NCBI GenBank assembly: GCA_021521415.1
Contig: JAIQDT010000027.1
Location: forward strand, 1,015,001 to 1,079,000
DNA length: 64,000 bases
Direction: 5' to 3'
DNA from: Bidens hawaiensis
Lineage: Eukaryota; Streptophyta; Magnoliopsida; Asterales; Asteraceae
The notes under the pieces were generated by a model. It was not told where the DNA came from. It searched no databases and saw nothing but the letters and a program-made list of their open reading frames with translations. How positions within the stretch are numbered: position 1 is the first letter of the stretch; every line of letters begins with the position of its first letter. Made by a program: the position numbers and the translations under genes. Positions 1 through 8,585 of the stretch are shown here, piece by piece.

Positions 1-55
1 ATTTATTTACGAAAGATAGATTTTTGGTCACCGGGTTAAATTTCGGGATGTTACA
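1..55 (-). repeat. 3' LTR (partial) of gag-only gypsy element
   Basis: These 55 bp are identical to the terminal 55 bp of the LTR at 5071-5125. On the minus strand the LTR opens with TGTAACATCCCG. The rest lies left of the window. Confidence 0.9.
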
Positions 56-70
56 GTCTCCCCAACTTTA
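56..70 (-). promoter_or_regulatory. Polypurine tract, gag-only element
   Basis: On the minus strand a purine run ending AAAGTTGGGGAGAC sits directly before the 3' LTR. This is the expected place and composition for the plus-strand DNA primer of a gypsy element. Confidence 0.8.
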
Positions 71-180
71 GGGAATTTCGTCCTGAAATTCAAGCACACG
101 GTCCAACTTATGAAATAGATTCTACCAAATCAATACAGGTCATTCTTTTGATGTGCACTTTCAGGGATTCGCAAATTAAC

Positions 181-237
181 GAGGAGGGGGCTTATATATA
201 GGGTGTACCATCGGCTAACCCACCACTCCCTCATCGT
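181..237. repeat. Hairpin repeat copy 1
   Basis: The core reads TTATATATAGGGTGTACC then ATCGGCTAACCCACCACT. The flanks fold back: CGAGGAGGGGG on the left pairs imperfectly with CTCCCTCATCG on the right, and similarity of the arms continues outward through AAATTA/TAATTT. Confidence 0.75.
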
Positions 238-502
238 AATTTGAGAATTTCTCCTTTCCATGCATAACGTCCAAATGGCCTATATTAACTTTTAAATATC
301 ATGAAATTTGAGCATGAGATAACTTGGTTCGAGATAGAGTAATCATTCCAAGAGAGAAAATAAATTGCGCATAGTGGTTCAAATAGTGAGTTCATGAGCA
401 TAAATAGTCCATTCACGATCCTAGTGATTAGAGCAACTTAGTTCATCCAAACACAAAACTATGAGCATTCACCCAAGACTTGCTTCGGGCGCATCCACGT
501 AC

Positions 503-558
503 TGCTGAAGGGGTTTATGTATAGGGTGTACCATCGGCTAACCCACCACCCCTTCAAC
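503..558. repeat. Hairpin repeat copy 2
   Basis: The same core as copy 1, with one change in the TATA-like stretch (TTTATGTATAGGG). The arms are GCTGAAGGGGT and ACCCCTTCAAC, complementary with one mismatch, and the arm sequence differs from the other copies. Confidence 0.8.
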
Positions 559-670
559 TTTACCCGAATGTTCCTTTCCGCTGATCATGGACTAGGACTC
601 ACAGTGACACTCCTACTCCCCTCACAAGCCCTAAATTTCCAATTTTCGTATTCGATCATATTCAATTCCA

Positions 671-725
671 GTTGTAGGAGTTTATATATAGGGTGTACCA
701 GCGGCGTACCCACCACTCCTACAAC
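671..725. repeat. Hairpin repeat copy 3
   Basis: The core carries the AGCGGCGTACCC variant. The arms GTTGTAGGAGT and ACTCCTACAAC form a perfect 11-bp inverted repeat. Confidence 0.85.
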
Positions 726-830
726 ATTCCTTGAATACTCTCTCAACTGCCATTGGGTTCAAGACTTGCGATACACTTTACTACCACAAGTCCCTACCTC
801 CAATACCCGCTTCAGAACTACACACGCCCT

Positions 831-885
831 GTCGAAGGGGTTTATATATAGGGTGTACCAGCGGCGTACCCACCACTCCTTCGAC
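831..885. repeat. Hairpin repeat copy 4
   Basis: The core is identical to copy 3. The arms are GTCGAAGGGGT and ACTCCTTCGAC: they differ from copy 3 at paired positions, yet still pair, with one G-T wobble. Confidence 0.85.
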
Positions 886-1399
886 ATTCTTTGAGTAGCC
901 CCTTACTCCCCGAATATTGGGCTCAGGACTCACAGTACCATGATGGAACATCTGCATACGTACGCACCTGTGACTTAACAATTATATTCCGGACTATAAT
1001 CGTTATTTCACCTTGCATCGTCCTTGCAACTGTCACTCCATCGCGTAAGTGCTTAAGGGAAAACTCTACACATAATCACATAACCAGGCAATCACATAAG
1101 CGGCAGCAGTATAATGCGTAAATAGTTCGATCGGTCGTGAAGCACGTTTGCTCGTTGGTCATAGTGTGAGGGATACGAGAGTATTGCGTTTGTGCGTGGT
1201 TCGTGTAATAGTGCTTAGTGTACAAAGTGTAGTAGTGATAATAGTGGAAAGTGTGTTGATCATAAGTGGTGTTGTCAAGAATTCGAGTTAAAATAGTTGT
1301 GCGGGCGTGTAGGGGTCAAAGGCGAGCAGCTCCGGCAAGGGTTAAAGTCGTAAGAAGAGAGCAAGGAGAAAAGGGTTAGAATCGTGTCGAAAGGAAAGG

Positions 1400-2525
1400 A
1401 AGAGAACATACCTGGAGCGGCGTCTTGATCTTGCTGGGCTGCGGCGGCTCCGATCCTGTAAACGCGTCCTCTTGCAGGAGGAATCTCGACGGTGATGCGG
1501 GGGCAGCGATTCCTGAGGTGATCGGTGGCTTCACACTCGTAACAGGCTCTTGCGTTGGAGGCGGCGTTGTTGGCGGCGGCAGGTGCAGATCTGCAGGTAT
1601 TAGCTAGGTGACCGAGTCGTCCACAATTTGTGCATCTGTAGCATTGGACTCCCTGGGGGTGATGACGTTGGCACATGTGGCATTTGGGATGGGCACCGGC
1701 GTATCCCTCTCGGGGTCTGTTGGAGGCATCAGGAGCAACTGTGTTCAGGGGAACAGCTTGAGTGACAGTAGTGGTGGCGGCAAGGACCTTCTGCTTCTTG
1801 CGATTCGGTTCGTCAGATAGTTGGCCGGCTTTGATTAGGCTCTGGGCCACAAGAGCGGTGAGGTGAACATCGGCTTGGACCGTCTGGGGATCAGCTGCGA
1901 TGAGGATGGCGCGCATGCAATCGGGAAGGCCACGGATGTAAGCTTCAACAGCACGTTCTGCGGGAGTAACCATATGTGGTACCAAAAGGGCGAGCTCGTG
2001 GTAACGTTCGGTGTATCCTTGGTAGTCAGCCCCTTCCATCTTATGTTCCCAAAACTCTGCTTCGAGCTTCTGTTGCTCGCTACGGGGTACGAACTCTCGG
2101 GTGACGACTTCCTTGAATTCGGTCCAGGGCAAAGCGTTGGCAGCTTCACGGCCACGAGTTCTGACTTCGTTGTTCCACCAGTTTAGAGCGCGCTTGAGGA
2201 ACATACTTGCAGCATAGCGGACTCTCAGATTTTCCGGGCAAGCAACGATATCGAACGTAACTTCCATCTTTTCGAACCATTGTAAAAGACCAGCAGCGCC
2301 TTCAGATCCTTCGAAGTTCGTCGGTCGGGCACTTTGGAAGGCCTTTTAATGTCGATCGGTTGCATTAGCGTTCGGGTTCTGGTCTTGGTTTGCAGCGGGT
2401 TGAACTCCCTCTTGCATGGTCTGGGCGATTTGGGTCACCATTCCAGGAAGGACAGCAGCTATCTGCTGTGCGATAATGTTGGCCAGCTCGGCAGGGTCAG
2501 TGTTATCAGCGCGTCGGGGAGGCAT
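1400..2525 (-). pseudogene. gag: gag of the Tekay-like element
   Basis: Encodes a capsid-nucleocapsid precursor for the retrotransposon particle. The start is the ATG at 2525, which begins MPPRRADN, a usual chromovirus Gag start. The capsid region contains ALNWWN and the WTEFKEVVTREFVP stretch. Two zinc knuckles follow: CxxC-4-H-4-C types beginning CTNCGRLGH and CYECEATDH. One in-frame TAA at 2346-2348 breaks the frame early; the remaining 300 or so codons downstream are open. Similarity to Gag ends near 1405, just where a protease would begin, and the sequence there (CCAG then GTATGTTC, minus strand) resembles a plant splice donor. No protease motif follows. If readthrough or downstream initiation does not occur, full-length Gag is not made. 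Confidence 0.85.
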
Positions 2526-2837
2526 TCTGGGAATAGACAAAATGAGAGACAAGTGCAAAAGAGATACATCGAGGATATAGCAATAGAGTAAGGCGATCAC
2601 AAGATAAGCAAACAATGTGTAGATGTGATACAAGTGGCGATATAGTGATGTGTGGCATCATGCTCGAACATAGATCAGAGTGGAGAGACAAGCGATTAAA
2701 CAGATAAACATGTAAGCAAGTAGCAAGTAAATAGTTGGCAAGTAAGCAAGTGTGATATGTGCAAGTGATGCATGAAACTATCCAGAGTATGGTCCCTAAG
2801 TTATAGTCTAGGTCATACCTAATTCTCTATAACCTTG

Positions 2838-2850
2838 GGCTCTGATACCA
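2838..2850 (-). promoter_or_regulatory. Primer-binding site, initiator tRNA-Met type
   Basis: On the minus strand TGGTATCAGAGCC follows the LTR end after a 3-bp spacer. This complements the 3' end of plant initiator tRNA-Met and fixes the element's direction. Confidence 0.9.
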
Positions 2851-3186
2851 ATCTGTCACACCCCCGGCCAAAGGCGGAAAGCCAAGGGCGTGGACGAAGT
2901 CGCAGATTGAATAAGCCATAACACAGGTTAAGAGTCTAAATGAAATGCATACATAAATATTCAAGTTACATTGTTCAAAAGATACAAATAACACCACAAT
3001 TGTCCAACAGATACTAAATCTAGTACTACGCCTTCGGTCTTCTCCTAAGGCCATCTAGAAATCCCTGTTCTTCATCTATCAGCATTACCTAAAAATATGC
3101 AGGAAAACGTCAACTACAAAAATAGTTGAGTGAGAACATAAGTTTGTGGTAAAAAGAAAAAGGGATTTCATACACAAGCATGCTAG

Positions 3187-3251
3187 ACCAAGTTGTAGGG
3201 GTTTATATATAGGGTGTACCAGCGGCTAACCCACCACTCCTACAACTTGTT
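3187..3251. repeat. Hairpin repeat copy 5 (in LTR)
   Basis: The core carries AGCGGCTAACCC. The inner arms AGTTGTAGGGGT and ACTCCTACAACT pair, and an imperfect inverted repeat runs on outward (about 3168-3270), with CATG and TCATAC blocks matching on both sides, giving arms near 40 bp. It is the longest foldback of the six. Confidence 0.85.
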
Positions 3252-3321
3252 CTACCATGTTTGAGTATGATCCCGGTTTTTAGGAAAAATAGTTAGAAAA
3301 AGAACAAGCGCACCAAAATAG

Positions 3322-3379
3322 GTTGTAGGGGTTTATATATAGGGTGTACCAGCGGCTAACCCACCACTCCTACAGCATA
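3322..3379. repeat. Hairpin repeat copy 6 (in LTR)
   Basis: The core is identical to copy 5. The arms GGTTGTAGGGGT and ACTCCTACAGC pair, and similarity continues through CAAAATA/TATTTTG further out. Confidence 0.82.
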
Positions 3380-3645
3380 TTTTGTTGTGCTTTTTGGTTT
3401 ATAAATCCAAAGTGAGAAGACAGATCATAAGTAAAAGCGTAGTGCGGGTACATGGATCATTACAGTTCATAATAGTGCGCGAAAAGCGTACACGTGGGTC
3501 ATTGAGTGGAGAGGAGAGTCCAGAGTTACGATGTGTGTGAGGCAACGCAATAGTTCATAATACTCGAGATAATTGCACATAACAGATAGACCAAAAGAGC
3601 AAGTAATAACACATAATACACATAAGAGGCCACGCGAGAGAGAGG

Positions 3646-3770
3646 CGAGACTTACATGGATTCACACAGAATCCAAGGCCGTCGAGTCAGTAGTGGAACG
3701 AGACTTACATGGATTCACACAGAATCCAAGGCCGTCGAGTCAGTAGTGGAGCGAGACTTACATGGGTCCC
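3646..3770. repeat. 53-bp tandem repeat, 2.3 copies
   Basis: The unit starting CGAGACTTACATGG occurs at 3646, 3699 and 3752. The first two copies are nearly identical, and the third diverges after about 15 bp. Confidence 0.9.
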
Positions 3771-4244
3771 GCAGGATACCCAAAGCAGTCGTGATAGTGG
3801 CCGTGGTTCATAGAGCAACAGTGTAGAGAGCATATAGTTCATAGTGCAATAGCGCGTAGAGCGAACATGTATAGTGCAACAGTTCATAGAGCAGCAGTTC
3901 ATAGAGTAATACAATTTGTAGAGTAAGTAAAGTAATTGTGATAGTGCTTACATTACGTTAAGTTATAAGTGAAAGCGAGTAAAAGCAGAGAAAACAGTGT
4001 GTAAAGGTTTTGAAGTAAAGTGTTTTTGCATATTTCCACCCCGTGGTTTGATAAAGCAATACAGTTAAAAAGGGGTTATGAACTCACCTTGATCTCGGGT
4101 TAGGATGGTGCTACAATAGATCTCCTTAGCCTAGAATTTGACATATATATAAGGTTAACAACGCGTTATAAGTCTAAGAAAACGAGCTTACGCGACCTCG
4201 AGCAAAAACTAGGTTTTAAAGACGAAAACAGCTTGGTTCTGGCT

Positions 4245-4482
4245 TGATTCGGTCTAATAGGCACACATTCGGTCGAATCTGAGGCACACTCGATCGAACT
4301 AGACACACACTCGGTCGAACCAGCTGGGAAAACTCGTTCGGTCGAACATGGCACTTGTTCGGTCGAATAGACACTCGTTCGGTCGAATACGAAGCTCATT
4401 CGGTCGAATGAGGTGGAGACCATTCGGTTGCTTCCCTATTCGGTCGAATGGACTGGTTCGGTCGACTGGTTCGACCGAATGA
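4245..4482. repeat. Array of TTCGGTCGAA words
   Basis: About eleven copies or close variants start near 4268, 4289, 4310, 4337, 4358, 4378, 4399, 4423, 4439 and 4457, with one copy in reverse orientation at the right end. The usual spacing is 20-21 bp. The intervening bases are not conserved, so this is a word array and not a simple tandem repeat. Confidence 0.85.
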
Positions 4483-4902
4483 GTCCTGAGTCGACGCCTT
4501 CAAGCCGGGCGACGGAGAAACCTACGGGATTTCGCGATTTTCATGATTTTTTTCACCCAAAATCGAAGTTTTTGACATGGAAATGCTCGGGATTGAAAGA
4601 ACTAATGATTCCTAGTGTTTTTATACACAAAGACCTGCATTTTGACACCAAAACAAGACGGTTTTTGACCCGAAAACTCTAGAAACGAAAATGGGTGTTT
4701 TTGCTCGATTTGAGGCCGAAAATGGTTATGAAAACGGATGATTTTCGAGAGGGACTTACCAAAAACGAATTGCTACAAGATTCCGGGCTCGGGTTTGCGT
4801 TTTGAACACTTTCTCTCTCTAGCTTCTCTCTCTAGAATGAGAGCGTTTGGGTGTGGGAGTGGGAGAGAAGAAGAGAAAATGGGGGAGTTGTCTTGAACTT
4901 AC

Positions 4903-4914
4903 GTTTATATACTC
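4903..4914 (-). promoter_or_regulatory. Candidate LTR TATA box
   Basis: On the minus strand GAGTATATAAACG lies about 215 bp into the LTR. Position and sequence suit a retrotransposon core promoter, but nothing else supports it. Confidence 0.4.
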
Positions 4915-5125
4915 GGTTTCTTGGGTTCGGGTTTTGGCTCGGGTTGGTTTTTCCTACGGGTCAAGACGGGTCGAGTTCATAAAATTTATAAAACGAAACA
5001 TTTTTCTAAAAACTTTTATAAAATAACTTTAAATAAAATATCTGAAATCTTTTAAAATAATGAAAATATCATTTATTTACGAAAGATAGATTTTTGGTCA
5101 CCGGGTTAAATTTCGGGATGTTACA

Positions 5126-6071
5126 CTACCCTTTGTTGATAAGCTCCCATTCTGATCTTGGCTAGGTCTCTGAGTTCTTCAATAGTATCCAAGTCTTCAA
5201 GAAGGATTTCTTTATTGGCTTCAGGATCACGGATGCTCGTTCTTGCTGTATGAACCACCATCTCTGTTGGGATTACTGCTTCTGATCTAAATACCAACAA
5301 AAAAGGTGTCTGGCCTGTTGCATTCTTGGGTGTTGTCCTGTCGGCCCAAAGAACATATGGTAGTTCCTCGGCCCACTTTCCCTTCTTGGATCCTAGCTTC
5401 TTCTTTAAATTGTTGATGATGATTTTTTTGCTAGACTCTTCTTGACCATTAGCTTGAGGATGCACTGGAGTAGAGGTTATCATCTTTATGCCCCAGCTGT
5501 CACAAAAGTTAGTTGTTCTTTTCCCAATAAATTGGGAACCATTATCACATATAATCTCAGAAGGAATACCGAATCTAGTTATAATATTCCTTTTAATAAA
5601 AGATATAACTTCCCTTTCTCGGATTTGTACGAATTCTTCTGCTCTAATCCATTTAGAGAAGTAGTCCGTCATGGCAAGCATAAAGACCTTTCCACCTGGT
5701 GCCTTTGGTAGCTTCCCAACAATGTCCATTCCCCATTTCATGAAAGGCCATCAAGAGGATATAGGATACATTGGTTCTGCTGGTTGATGAAGGATATTTG
5801 CATGCCTCTGGCAGGCATCACACTTCTTCGAATACTCTACTGCATCCTTCTTCATTGTCGGCCACAAGTACCCAGTTCTAAGTATCCTGGAGAATAATGC
5901 CCTTCCTCCTGTGTGGTTGCCGCAATCTCCTTCATGAAAGTCTTTAAGTACTTCTTGGATTTCAGGATCCTCGATGAACCTCAAGTATGGACCTGCAAGA
6001 GATTTTCTGTATAGCATATCATCTAATAAAATATATTGTGATACCTTGAGTTTGAAGGATTTCGGATTCAC
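5126..6071 (-). pseudogene. Integrase, Tat copy A
   Basis: The enzyme that inserts element cDNA. The zinc-binding HHCC region ends in CDACQRHAN (near 5800). The core carries the first Asp in the KWGMDIVG context, the second in CDNGSQF, and Glu in NGQEESSK, so the DDE triad is recognisable. The frame breaks between 5741 and 5751. The gene ends abruptly at YQQRVV, where the gag-only element is inserted. The C-terminal part is missing here. Confidence 0.85.
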
Positions 6072-6200
6072 CGTAGCTGGGATCTCTCCAGTTTGGATGT
6101 ACTTTTTGATTGGAAGGATCCAGGATCCTTGGTTGTCTGAGGATAATGGATCCCATAGTACAATCTGCTTATCACTTGTTATTTCCCCAACTTCTTGCTC

Positions 6201-6650
6201 TTATATTGCTGGAGAGAGTATGTGAATAATTTGGATCTTTGTATCTTCTGGGATTTTTAGGGATGAGGCTAAATTTTCTAAGGCGTTTGCCCCAACATTT
6301 TCCTCTCTTGGTACCTGTACTATACTAAACATTTCGAAGGATTTTGCTAATTCCTTCACAATTTCTAAATATTTGATCATTTTTTCACCTTTTACGGTAT
6401 AAGAACCGTTAAAGTGGTTAGTGATGAGTAAAGAATCCATATAAACTTGAAGATACCTGATCCTCATACATTTGGCTAAAAATAAACCTGCTATGAGTGC
6501 TTCGTATTCTGCCTCATTGTTGGTAGCTTGAAATGCACATGCAATGGACTGGGGTATTATGTCCTCCCTGTGGCGATTTCAGTAGTATGCCCAATCCCAT
6601 TCCTCTTACGTTGGATACTCCATCTGTGAAGAGGATCCAAGGATCCTTGG
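6201..6650 (-). pseudogene. Second RNase H domain, Tat copy A
   Basis: Encodes the extra RNase H-like domain typical of Tat elements. Visible are a Y/V-MDS-LL stretch, the NHFNGSY loop and the tail VPREENVGANALENLAS. The upstream part (to about 6650) continues in another frame. It lies between the ordinary RNase H and integrase, as expected. Confidence 0.78.
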
Positions 6651-6663
6651 TTACATCTAGTTG

Positions 6664-8174
6664 CTAAACCTCTAGGTCGGCTTCTTTCTGCATGTCACTG
6701 CTGAAATCAGCCACAAAGTCTGCGAGAGCCTGTGACTTGATAGCTGTCCTAGGCTCATATTGAATGTCGTATGCACTCAGTTTTACAGCCCATTTAGCCA
6801 TTCTACCTGAAAATTCTGGCTTTCTAAGAACATTCTTAACAGGATAATTAGTTTTCAAAATAACAGTATGAGTCTCAAAATAATGTCTTAATTTAGTAGA
6901 AGCCACAATTAAAGCAAGAATTAAGTTTTCAATGTGAGAGTACCTAGCTTCTGCATCTAATAGACTCTTACCTACATAATATACAGGGTGTTGTTCACCT
7001 TCATGATCCTTGACGAGAACGACACTCACTGCATTACCTGAAACTGCTAGGTATAAATATAAGGATTCTCCATCCACAGGCTTCATCAGGGATGGGGCTG
7101 AGGATAAGTAATCCTTCAAGGATTTAAGCGCAGTCTCATGCTTTTATTTCCATTCAAACTTCTTATTCTTTCTAAGAATATCATAGAAGTCTTTGCATTT
7201 CTCGGAGGATCTTGAGATGAATCGGTTGAGAGCAGCTATTTTTCCTTTTATTCTTTGGACTTCCTTGGCGTTTGAAGGCGACTTTAGGTTGATGATAGCT
7301 TCAGTCTGCTCTGGGCTTGCTTCAATTCCTCTTTTAGTCACCATATACCCTAGAACTTTCCAGCCTTAACACCAAAGTGGCATTTTGACGGATTCAGTTT
7401 CATGTTATATTGGTCAAGGATATTGAAAGCTTCTTCAAGATCTCTGAGGTGATCCTCAGCCTTCTTTGATTTCACCACCATGTCGTCTATGTAGACTTAC
7501 ATGGTTTTTCCTAGCTGATCCTTGAACATCATGTTGACCAGTCTTTGGTATGTTGCCCCTGCATTCCTTAGTCCAAATGGCATAGCAATATAACAATATA
7601 TGCCGGTAGGAGTCATGAATGCAGTATTCTCCTGATCAGATGGTTCCATCTGAATTTGTTGAAATCCATAGGAAGCATCTATGAAGGTAAGCATTTCATT
7701 AACTGCCATTGCATCCACCATGGAGTCTATATGTGGTAATGGGAAAGGATCCTTGGGACATGCCTTGTTTAAATCTGTAAAATCAACGCATATCCTCCAC
7801 TTTCCATTCTTTTTTGAAACTACAACCACGTTAGCCAACCATCGAGGATACTGAACCTCTCTGATAATACCGGCCATAAGAAGTTTTTCAACTTCTTCTT
7901 GTATGATCTTGTTCCTCTCAGGAGCGAGTTTCCTTCGCTTCTGATGGCCGGGTTTAATAGATAGATCAAGGCTGAGTTTATGAATGATTACCTCCTTTGA
8001 AATACCATTCATATCTGAATGTTTGAAGGAAAAGGTAGATTTTCTTCGTGCTAAGAAGGATACCAAATCCTCCTCGATCTTACTGGGGATATTGGATCCT
8101 AGGAACACCTTTATATCTGGATCCTCGGGGTCCAAGGGTACTTCCTTTAATTCTTTCTCCCAGGCTTCCAGCAT
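6664..8174 (-). pseudogene. Reverse transcriptase-RNase H, Tat copy A
   Basis: The reverse transcriptase fingers and palm are readable from 8174 leftward: WRICVDFTDLNKACPKD, FIDASYGFQQIQM and MPFGLRNAGATYQR. A stop codon lies just before the YIDDMVVKS catalytic motif near 7490. The frame then shifts several times (7344-7144, 7119-6664). The RNase H part reads YYVGKSLLDAEARYSHIE and ends near 6664. All catalytic motifs are present, but no continuous frame exists. Confidence 0.88.
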
Positions 8175-8198
8175 ATCCCTAGGATGTTGCTGTAGTTG

Positions 8199-8585
8199 CT
8201 ATGCTATAGTCTGCTTGGCTGTTGGCTTCATTGACGAGGAATAATAATTCCTGGCCTCTGCTTGATCACCAACTATCTTCACAACTCCCCATAGGGTAGG
8301 TAGTTTGATGCATTGGTGGTAAGTTGAGGCCACCGCCTTCATTCCATGCAGCCAGGGCCTACCTAAAATGACATTACAACAAGAAAGGTTATCAATAATG
8401 CAGAATTTTTGATATGAATTTAACCCTTCTATATAAATTGGTAGGTTGATGTCCCCCAATGCCTTCTTAGTTTCTCCGCTGAATCCGACTAGCACTGATG
8501 TTCTTGGGACGATCTCGGAATCTGGAATGTTCATTTTCTTGAGGACATCGTGCTGGATAATGTTGACTGGGCTTCCACCGTCCAT
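8199..8585 (-). pseudogene. Protease, Tat copy A
   Basis: An aspartic-protease domain: DGGSPVNI provides the active-site region, and ILGRPWLHGMKAVAS is the conserved C-terminal strand. The ORF is intact over about 125 codons but is cut off from gag and pol by frame breaks on both sides. Confidence 0.8.

Larger units (their letters stand above)
1..5125 (-). mobile_element. Gag-only Ty3/gypsy element, Tekay-like, partial
   Basis: The element reads right to left. Its 5' LTR is 2854-5125, followed by a primer-binding site (2838-2850), a gag gene (2525 to about 1400), a non-coding stretch with four hairpin repeats, a polypurine tract (56-70) and the first 55 bp of the 3' LTR, cut by the window edge. 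The 55 bp at 1-55 match 5071-5125 exactly. No protease, reverse transcriptase or integrase is present: internal DNA is only about 2.8 kb against 5-6 kb in complete Tekay elements, so this is a deletion derivative or a non-autonomous lineage. It is inserted in the integrase of Tat copy A. The expected 5-bp target duplication (CTACC at 5126-5130) cannot be checked because the other side is outside the window. Confidence 0.88.
2854..5125 (-). repeat. 5' LTR of gag-only gypsy element (2272 bp)
   Basis: Bounded by TG and CA ends: TGTAACATCCCG at 5125 and GGGTGTGACA at 2854 on the minus strand. It contains two hairpin repeats (3187-3251 and 3322-3379), a 53-bp tandem duplication, and an array of TTCGGTCGAA words. 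A candidate TATA box (TATATAAA, 4903-4914) would place transcription start near 4880, so most of this LTR would be transcribed leader. Confidence 0.88.

Noticed and set aside
181..885. CRISPR-like look of regularly recurring repeats
   Set aside because: The spacing is irregular, the repeats are hairpins with differing arms, and the context is a plant retrotransposon.
4166..4423. 85-codon minus-strand ORF with Ser-Thr-Glu repeats
   Set aside because: It coincides with the TTCGGTCGAA array, whose 21-bp spacing gives a 7-codon periodicity. Without conservation data the word array explains it, so it is kept only as a remark.
1..5125. Tandem duplication suggested by identical 55 bp at both ends
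   Set aside because: Primer-binding site, polypurine tract and TG/CA ends show that these are the two LTR ends of one element.
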